Assembly: GCA_937941545.1 (NCBI GenBank)
Contig: CALDHI010000009.1
Span: 1-46,272 of the forward strand
Length of the DNA stretch: 46,272 bases
DNA from: an uncultured Alphaproteobacteria bacterium
Lineage (GTDB): Bacteria > Pseudomonadota > Alphaproteobacteria > Micavibrionales > Micavibrionaceae
Reading direction: 5' to 3'
Under the pieces are notes generated by a model. The model ran no database searches. It worked only from the letters and a program-made list of their open reading frames with translations, and had not been told where the DNA came from. Below, one piece after another: positions 40,501 to 46,272 of this stretch (positions are counted from its first letter, which is position 1; every line of letters begins with the position of its first letter). A program made the position numbers and the translations under genes.

Positions 40501-43500
40501 TCGGTACATCATTTTCATGTGTTATCGCGATAGATAGATTAGCCGTTGATGTGTCACCATCTGCATCACGCATCGTGTATGAGAATAAGTCAGTCTCATC
40601 ACTATTTAGATCATTTGCTTGGTAAGAATAATCGCCATTCGATTCAAGAACCAGCGTTCCATAATTGCCTTGAACTGTTACAGTTCCATTTTCAGGCACA
40701 GCATAATCTTGACCTTCAAAAGTCACGATCGTCACAACACCATTACCATCTTGACCTTGATCATCATTAGCTAAGACATTACCTGTTGCTGTATTACTTT
40801 CAGATAATTGTAAAACATCATCATTGGCGTGAGGCACACTGTCATGGATATCCATGACAATATAACCATCTTTTGAATCACCATCATTATCCGTGATTGT
40901 CACACCTAACTTCAACCAGATAACTTCGTCACCTGCAGCTGACGCAGGGTGATCCACTGGACCTAACTGCGTGTAAGTATATTCACCTGTTGTTGGGTTA
41001 ATAGAGAATGTAAAGATATCAACACCGCCCGCTGCGCCAACATAACCAGTTGCCGTTTGCGTAATCGTGATTGCAACACCATTGGACGTTAACACTTGAT
41101 CTTGACCGCCTACAGAGAATTTTGCAGATGTATTGCCATTCGGCTCAATCGCTCCTGGACCATCTTGACCAAAGCCGTGCGTCAATGTTCCTGTGATTGT
41201 CGCCGACGCGTCGCCGATATTATCTTCATAAACTTCTTGAGCACGTGTCACAATAGACGGGCCATCATCAAGAACTGTGATACGTACCGTACCTGTTCCT
41301 GTATCGCCATCGCCATCTGTTGCCGTCACACCAAAGTCTAAGAACAATGCTTCGTTATCAGAATTTGTATCGCTGTGATCCAAAGGCTCAATTTGCGTGA
41401 ATGTATAAGTTGCATCCGCATTGATAACCATTGTAAACACAGTCACATTACCTGCAACACCAGTGTAAGTGTTTGTATTTGCATCAAATGTCACCTCAAC
41501 TGACACGCCGTTCGAAGACAACCCATTGCCTGTCTGTTGACCACTTGAATCAAATGCACCATTACCCGTTGTCGCGCCCGCATCATCACCTTGATAATTT
41601 ACGTTAATGACACCATTCTCAACATCATCACCGCGTACAAGATTTGTATCATCTGTTTGACCAGCACCATTAATATCAATTGGCAACATATTATCTTCAA
41701 CAGTGATCGTTAAAATCGCTGTATCTGTATCACCATCTGAGTCACACACTTCATATTCAAATGTGTCAACACCACCGTCATTACCACTACGTGTGTATAT
41801 ATAAGATCCGTCAGCATTCAAAACAAGCGTTCCAAATTGACCTACATACGTCCCAGGATTAGTTACGGAGAATTTCGAATCATCAGAACCCGCATCATCA
41901 TTATCTAGAACATTACCTTCTACTGGCTGAACACCATCGACAGTCACAGCATCATCAATTGCATCAGGCGCATCATCTTTTACATTAATTGTAATAACAC
42001 CAGACTCTGAATCACCATCGAAATCTGTAATAGAAATTGGGAAGTTCAATGAGATAACATCGTTATCATCATTACCATCTGCATGATCAAGATTTTCGAA
42101 TTGTGTGAAAGTATATTCGCCCGTCGCAGGGTCAATTTCCATTGTGAAAACAGTCACACCATTTGCAACACCAACATAACCATCGGCTGTTTGCGTTACC
42201 ACAACAGCAACACCATTGGACGTCAACGCATTATTTGCGCGCGAACCGCCTGATGTGAATTCTCCTTCTGGTGCAATAGTACCGGGACCATCTTGACCAA
42301 AGTCAACAGAAACACGATCTTGAACGACTACAGGGCCGCCACTTAAATCTGTTTCATCAATTGTATTCACGTCATCGCCAATAACCGGCGCATCATCTAA
42401 AACTCTAACACGGATTACGGTTGTTGCACGGTCGCCATCACTATCTGTCACAACAATACCGAAGTCTAAACAAATCTCTTCGTTATCTTGTGTTGTTAGT
42501 CCGTGATCCAAAGGCTTCACTTGCGTATAAACATACTCACCTGTATTGGCATCAATAACAAATGTGAAAACTGTTTCGCCATTTGCTGTACCAATATAAC
42601 CGTCAGTCGTTCTTTCAACATCAACAACCACACCACCTGAAGATAATGTGTTATTTGTTAATTCACATGTTGCATTGAATGATCCATTTGGCCCAATAGA
42701 ACCAGCGCCATCTGCACCAAAATCTACATTTAATTTACCTTCTGTCGTCAACGTCCCGTTCACTGTGTCTGTCTCATCAACAACAGTACTACTAGAGAAC
42801 GCCACTGGCGCATCGTCTAGATTTATAAATCTTTCTGGCTGAACACTTGGCGCATTGTACGCCAATGCAGTCGCATTAATCGGCCCAATCGCCGCCGCGC
42901 CAGTAAAGCTCGCAGAATCTGCTGTACTACTAAAGCCATACCCCGAATTACCAGAGGCACCTTCACCTGCAGCTGGTGCAATTTGCGCCAACTGTTGTGC
43001 AAGGTCAGAAGGCTCACCCGCCGCTGGCTCAATCATTGCAATTTGCTCTGCAACAGATTCTTGTGTTGTCACTTGTGGCTCCACATTTGCAACTTGCAAT
43101 GGCTCTGCTTCACCCGCAGTTGCAATCTGTAGAATTTCTTCAACAGGTTGCGCAACTTCCGTTACTTCTGTCAAAACTTCTTGTGCTGGAATTAAAGCCG
43201 CTGGCAATTGCGCCTGTTCAAAATTGTTAATCACAATTTGTGAACCATCTGCAAATGTTAAATACATCTTACCGTCACGTAGTTCTACGTTGGCATTTGA
43301 AGGATCAAAATCACAAACATATTCTTGACCTGTTTGCGCGGAAATTTCTTGAACAGTATTGGCAGCCGGCTGATTAATTTTAATCGCATCTGCATTGATT
43401 GCCGCACCTGCAGCTGTTTCAATATTATTAAAGTCTTGAGGAGATTTTAATGAACTTGTAAGTATGGATGGATCAATCAATGTTCCATCTTCTAAATATA

Positions 43501-43717
43501 ATAAATTACCGTTATCAACAACATCATCAAAGTTGGTGATGTTCAACTGTCCGCCTTGTGCAAAAGATATGATAAGCTCACCTGCGTCACCAATACGTAG
43601 ACCCGAAATATCTTCTGGGCCAAAGTTCAAACGCGCTGACACATCGTCAGGAATTTCATGATTTAATGTCGCGCCTGTTTGTGGCTGAGATAAAATAATA
43701 TTATTACATGTAGTCAT
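37553..43717 (-). CDS. Giant repeat-containing type I-secreted adhesin (VCBS-like and T1SS-143-like repeats, VC_A0849-type C-terminal target domain)
   Basis: 2054 aa; six modules of the form DETDL..G..V.DFG.DG.G.I...G......LTSNG..V.I.QT..GYVG.A.G..VFT..I...TGEYTYTQ...LDH; intervening VCBS-like NDVL..D modules; C-terminal DLSNVVQGFDPLTDAINEFVYVTENNGDTVISIDQDGAGGSTTRDLVARLDNVTGETLADLIENGNIIV; adjacent complete T1SS. Confidence 0.93.
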   Translation of the reverse strand: MTTCNNIILSQPQTGATLNHEIPDDVSARLNFGPEDISGLRIGDAGELIISFAQGGQLNITNFDDVVDNGNLLYLEDGTLIDPSILTSSLKSPQDFNNIETAAGAAINADAIKINQPAANTVQEISAQTGQEYVCDFDPSNANVELRDGKMYLTFADGSQIVINNFEQAQLPAALIPAQEVLTEVTEVAQPVEEILQIATAGEAEPLQVANVEPQVTTQESVAEQIAMIEPAAGEPSDLAQQLAQIAPAAGEGASGNSGYGFSSTADSASFTGAAAIGPINATALAYNAPSVQPERFINLDDAPVAFSSSTVVDETDTVNGTLTTEGKLNVDFGADGAGSIGPNGSFNATCELTNNTLSSGGVVVDVERTTDGYIGTANGETVFTFVIDANTGEYVYTQVKPLDHGLTTQDNEEICLDFGIVVTDSDGDRATTVIRVRVLDDAPVIGDDVNTIDETDLSGGPVVVQDRVSVDFGQDGPGTIAPEGEFTSGGSRANNALTSNGVAVVVTQTADGYVGVANGVTVFTMEIDPATGEYTFTQFENLDHADGNDDNDVISLNFPISITDFDGDSESGVITINVKDDAPDAIDDAVTVDGVQPVEGNVLDNDDAGSDDSKFSVTNPGTYVGQFGTLVLNADGSYIYTRSGNDGGVDTFEYEVCDSDGDTDTAILTITVEDNMLPIDINGAGQTDDTNLVRGDDVENGVINVNYQGDDAGATTGNGAFDSSGQQTGNGLSSNGVSVEVTFDANTNTYTGVAGNVTVFTMVINADATYTFTQIEPLDHSDTNSDNEALFLDFGVTATDGDGDTGTGTVRITVLDDGPSIVTRAQEVYEDNIGDASATITGTLTHGFGQDGPGAIEPNGNTSAKFSVGGQDQVLTSNGVAITITQTATGYVGAAGGVDIFTFSINPTTGEYTYTQLGPVDHPASAAGDEVIWLKLGVTITDNDGDSKDGYIVMDIHDSVPHANDDVLQLSESNTATGNVLANDDQGQDGNGVVTIVTFEGQDYAVPENGTVTVQGNYGTLVLESNGDYSYQANDLNSDETDLFSYTMRDADGDTSTANLSIAITHENDVPTIATSVTGVNEVDLCDHPLVVNKTFVHDFGEDGAGRFEANGETAVKFQVGGQNQTLTSNGTEVVITNTATGYVGKAGNLTVFTMTLNANTGEYTYTQFAGVDHPGVGASGTADVIWLKLGVSIIDADGDRADAYVNIDIRDTAPEANADTNSAAEGETVSANVMTNDVNCEAGSAVCEVTFNGTAYAVNETGATVVTGAYGVLTIDADGIYTYKANSNNPDGVDVFGYTMKDQDGDTSSSTLSITVTHENDVPTIEMSVTGVNETSLCNGPAVVTKTLVHDFGDDGAGSINTNGTVLTLFQVGGQNQTLTANGIPVAITQTANGYVGKAGGETIFTLSIDSQTGEYTYTQLSGVDHPGVGATGTNDVIWLKFGVTIKDVDGDSADAFIQIDIRDDAPEAVDDKVFATGSATFESLDLSLSSNDVNGTQSSFTRDGITIQSNNGEDLRWVDVADGSSGVGIAGNGSDVVWSGGEVMQVRFAGDVSAATLAIGEVANNIGNTLTYTVYLADGTTVNETHTLTNGNVSNGVADLNVSGYGSAIVGVDLTGGASFVLQDVQALAVDYAVNDAQGNVLTNDHEACGDDTAVTSIKFGNQSYDVPEGGQRVIQGDNGTLTIKSDGTYSYQANAGTPSQTVHTFSVDSPGGSDIAGDIKNVSTSYNATTKQFTFSMVVEPIATGIEFAINGGPNPKGHPGELAFFYIDGTSADPVATVYGYNGNSVHSWQDGSDADGVQSPDKILSSLSNPGAFDNISVTTDANGNKVFSITMDVTSIQNHNPAYGPDGIWTGVEFADEVGIWSHPVSGLETSYGNDGFLTDWDWDNLGWYDSSDMQTQTTIIPGTSGGEDAFTYTITDADGDTSTATLEICIKDFDNVVEINANGDFFGTDDGDVFLFNALSNAGEVRLNNFNLDEDAVDLSNVVQGFDPLTDAINEFVYVTENNGDTVISIDQDGAGGSTTRDLVARLDNVTGETLADLIENGNIIV
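39310..42825 (-). repeat. Six tandem/alternating T1SS-143-like repeat modules within the adhesin gene
   Basis: Module boundaries read from recurring DDAP/DVPT starts and FGVTITDxDGDS ends at about 42825, 42396, 41690, 41265, 40518 and 39747 (first base of each on the minus strand); VCBS-like modules are interspersed. Confidence 0.8.
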
Positions 43718-44036
43718 TGGAGGTCTCCTCTAAAAATTTCCAATTTATGTGTATTCGGTAACGAATCCACAATATAAAGCTAAATTGAATTATATCAATT
43801 TATTAAATTAACCTTTTGTTAAGATTTACACGACACTACCCTACATGGAGGGTTATGTCAATAATTATGTTAATCTATTTTTCGTATTCCTCTATTTATC
43901 AAACTTATTATTATTTAGCAATATAATAATATTGGCATCACTGCGCGTTACGTCAATAAAAACAAGCTCTCTAAGTTAAATGGTTAATATTTAATTAATA
44001 CTATACAAATTTTATGCCAATTTAACAAAATAATGC

Positions 44037-44567
44037 TCAAAACGCAGGATAGAACTTGCTTGCAAACGATTTATAGCCAACTAACTTATTAGGCAAAAAA
44101 TGCTGTAAAGCCAAGCAATGCATATAGTGAACGCTGTGATTAGAGAGGTCTTTCAGCGCAATCCATTCACTATGACCCTCATAAACTTTCTTTTTACCCT
44201 CAAAATACAGCGCTTCGATATTTTGAGTAACAAGTAAAAACGTCTGCTGATAATCCCAATATTCGCTCTGATCATCAGCAGAAAAGTGCACATTATGACT
44301 AAATTGCCTATCAATCACTAAATCTTTGGGGCTGAAATCTAACTCTGCTTCTTCTTTTAGCTCGCGACAGACCGCTTGCGGTATATTTTCGTCTTCATCA
44401 ATACGCCCACCCGGTAAGTCTGGCACATCGGGCGCGTACTCAGGATGATTAAACAGAATCTTATTGTCATGGTGTAAAATCAAAAAAGCTCCAACCTGCT
44501 TTTTAAACACACTATTGGACGCGGGGTGATGAGAGCGTCCCCATCTATCTAAATATATTTGAGACAT
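44037..44567 (-). CDS. Nudix hydrolase
   Basis: Nudix box GGRIDEDENIPQAVCRELKEEAELDF (consensus GX5EX7REUXEEXGU; the Gly near the end is Glu here). Confidence 0.88.
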   Translation of the reverse strand: MSQIYLDRWGRSHHPASNSVFKKQVGAFLILHHDNKILFNHPEYAPDVPDLPGGRIDEDENIPQAVCRELKEEAELDFSPKDLVIDRQFSHNVHFSADDQSEYWDYQQTFLLVTQNIEALYFEGKKKVYEGHSEWIALKDLSNHSVHYMHCLALQHFLPNKLVGYKSFASKFYPAF

Positions 44568-44583
44568 GACATTATTATATAGA

Positions 44584-44615
44584 CAAAAAATTAGGAGCTA
44601 TAAAGCCCCTAATTT
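44584..44615 (-). terminator. Rho-independent terminator downstream of serA
   Basis: Minus strand AAATTAGGGGC-tttata-GCTCCTAATTTTTTG: stem plus T-run, starting about 27 nt after the serA stop. Confidence 0.8.
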
Positions 44616-44641
44616 AAATTCACTTATGTATAAAGCCTGTT

Positions 44642-46231
44642 TTAAAAATGAAGCTTCTTCGCCATTTTCACTTGGGCGATCTCATTAATCTTCACCATCA
44701 CATCGTCAGGCAACGGCTTATCAAGGGCAACCAAACAAATCGCACTATCACCACTTGGCTTACGTCCAAGGTTAAAGTCAGAGATATTTTGCCCTGCCTC
44801 ACCCAAGATGCTACCCACTTGACCAATCAAGCCTGGCTTATCTTCGTTACGGATGAACAGCATGTCTTGCGTCAAGCCCGCTTCAATACGCACGCCCTCA
44901 ATATCCACAATGCGTGGCTCTTTACCTGTAAACAACGTGCCTGAGACACTGCGGTCACGATTTTCTGTCTCAACCTTCACCGTAATAACACTACGCCAAT
45001 CTTTAGAAGATCCTTGCTTGGTTTCAGACAATGTAATGCCACGGCTTTCCGCAACACTCATCGCATTGACCATATTAACCGTATCGGTTTGCTCTTTTAG
45101 TAAGTTCGCAACCAACGCCGCCGTCAATGGCTTCGTGTTTACTTCTGTGACACTGCCTTCATATTCAATGTTAATGGACTTAATCGCACTATCTGTGATT
45201 TGACCCGCAAAGCTACCCAGCTGTTCAGCCAATTTAATGTAAGGCTTCAAACGTGGCGCATCTTCGGCGGAGATTGATGGCATGTTCAACGCATTCACCA
45301 CCGCACCATTGGTTAGATAATCACCCAATTGCTCAGCCACTTGAATAGCCACATTCACTTGCGCTTCTGTTGTGGCCGCACCTAAATGAGGCGTACACAC
45401 AACATTCTCATGACCAAACAATACATTTTCTTTAGCGGGCTCAACTTCAAACACATCCAGCGCCGCACCAGCCACCTTACCGCTATCCAGCGCTTCTTTA
45501 AGGTCGGCTTCGATAATGATACCACCGCGCGCACAGTTAATAATGCGTACACCGTCTTTCATCTTCGCAATCGAGTCTTTATTAATAAGCCCTGCTGTTT
45601 TCTCATTCTTTGGAACGTGAATCGTAATAAAGTCTGCACGTTCAAACAATGTATCCAGCTCAACTTTTTCAACGCCCAGCTCAACCGCGCGTTCTTCCGT
45701 CAAGTAGGGGTCAAACGCCACAACGTTCATTTTAAGACCTACGGCACGATCGGCGACAATACCGCCGATATTACCACAACCAATAACACCCAGCGTTTTA
45801 GAGAACAGCTCCGCACCCATGAATTTTTTCTTTTCCCATTTGCCCGCATGCGTTGATTCATTAGCTTGAGGAATTTGACGCGCCAGCGCAAACATCATCG
45901 CCACAGCATGTTCCGCCGTCGTGATAGAATTACCAAAAGGCGTGTTCATCACAATCACACCGCGGTTTGTGGCTTCTTTCACATCAATATTATCAACACC
46001 AATACCCGCACGACCAATAACCTTCAGGTTTGTCGCCGCTGCCAGAATCTCTGGCGTGACGGTGGTGGATGAGCGAATGGCAAGACCATCATATTTAGGG
46101 ATTTCAGCGATCAACTGCTCAGGGGTCATCCCCGTCATTTCAGTAACATCGCAACCTTTTTTAGTGAAAATTTCTGCAGCCAAAGGGTGCATTTTGTCCG
46201 AGATAAGGACGCGTGGTTTATTTGTAGACAT
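44642..46231 (-). CDS. serA: D-3-phosphoglycerate dehydrogenase (ACT-domain long form)
   Basis: VIGRAGIGVDNIDVKEATNRGVIVMNTPFGNSITTAEHAVAMMFALAR; TLGVIGCGNIGGIVADRA; NCARGGIIIEADL; C-terminal ACT FIRNEDKPGLIGQVGSILGEAGQNISDFNLGR. Confidence 0.98.
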   Translation of the reverse strand: MSTNKPRVLISDKMHPLAAEIFTKKGCDVTEMTGMTPEQLIAEIPKYDGLAIRSSTTVTPEILAAATNLKVIGRAGIGVDNIDVKEATNRGVIVMNTPFGNSITTAEHAVAMMFALARQIPQANESTHAGKWEKKKFMGAELFSKTLGVIGCGNIGGIVADRAVGLKMNVVAFDPYLTEERAVELGVEKVELDTLFERADFITIHVPKNEKTAGLINKDSIAKMKDGVRIINCARGGIIIEADLKEALDSGKVAGAALDVFEVEPAKENVLFGHENVVCTPHLGAATTEAQVNVAIQVAEQLGDYLTNGAVVNALNMPSISAEDAPRLKPYIKLAEQLGSFAGQITDSAIKSINIEYEGSVTEVNTKPLTAALVANLLKEQTDTVNMVNAMSVAESRGITLSETKQGSSKDWRSVITVKVETENRDRSVSGTLFTGKEPRIVDIEGVRIEAGLTQDMLFIRNEDKPGLIGQVGSILGEAGQNISDFNLGRKPSGDSAICLVALDKPLPDDVMVKINEIAQVKMAKKLHF

Positions 46232-46272
46232 ATATAACTCCTATTTTTGTCTTGTTCAGGATAAACAGACCT

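Noticed and set aside
42855-43328. 157-aa plus-strand ORF opposite the adhesin N-terminal linker
   Set aside because: Antisense to a low-complexity Ala/Pro/Glu coding region; composition (Cys/Ala/Ser/Ile rich) is the mirror of the sense strand, with no family resemblance. The other antisense ORFs across 37677-43661 were rejected for the same reason.
37553-43717. Adhesin repeats considered as a CRISPR or DNA-level satellite array
   Set aside because: The repeats are long protein modules (about 400 bp) with substantial divergence between copies, in one continuous reading frame; no short identical repeats with spacers.
43845-43979. Plus-strand 44-aa hydrophobic ORF (MEGYVNNYVNLFFVFLYLSNLLLFSNIIILASLRVTSIKTSSLS) upstream of the adhesin
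   Set aside because: No Shine-Dalgarno sequence and located in very AT-rich DNA where hydrophobic ORFs arise by chance; worth only a Ribo-seq glance.
45386-45856. 156-aa plus-strand ORF opposite serA
   Set aside because: Antisense to a highly conserved serA; no independent support.
1-46272. Mobile element, prophage, integron or defence island
   Set aside because: No transposase, integrase, terminase, toxin-antitoxin or restriction gene, and no flanking tRNA or direct repeats seen; gene content is housekeeping plus one secretion locus.

Overview
Low-to-moderate GC chromosomal window from an apparent alphaproteobacterium. The inference rests on the ihfB-lapA-pyrF-trpFBA-accD-folC, chvI-chvG-rapZ, ahcY ... 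divL-like ... tsaE-NTP transferase-addB-addA-trxA clusters. From left to right it carries: ihfB, lapA, pyrF, a GNAT, trpF, trpB, trpA, accD, folC; a ChvI/ChvG-type two-component system, a multi-TM protein of unknown function and rapZ; a small uncharacterised two-ORF unit on the minus strand that includes a 43-aa ORF missing from the supplied track; ahcY, an HD protein, an SGNH hydrolase, an FMN reductase, purU, and a DivL-like PAS sensor pseudokinase with Tyr at the H-box position; a TrxR-like ferredoxin-NADP reductase; tsaE, a MurU-like nucleotidyltransferase, addB, addA, trxA; a DAO-family oxidase, infC, tspO, thrS; then a complete type I secretion locus (MFP, LapB-type ABC exporter, TolC-like OMP) with a 2054-aa Ca-binding repeat adhesin; finally a Nudix hydrolase and serA. 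No rRNA, tRNA, CRISPR array, transposase or phage gene was seen. Most of the window is conserved housekeeping. The most interesting signals are the giant adhesin (candidate LapG-like cleavage motifs, ten DxDGD motifs, two non-repeat domains near the C terminus), the DivL-like H-box Tyr, apparent erosion of the PTS-Ntr branch around a RapZ with a non-canonical Walker A, the hidden 43-aa ORF with a strong SD, and infC that appears to start at AUC.
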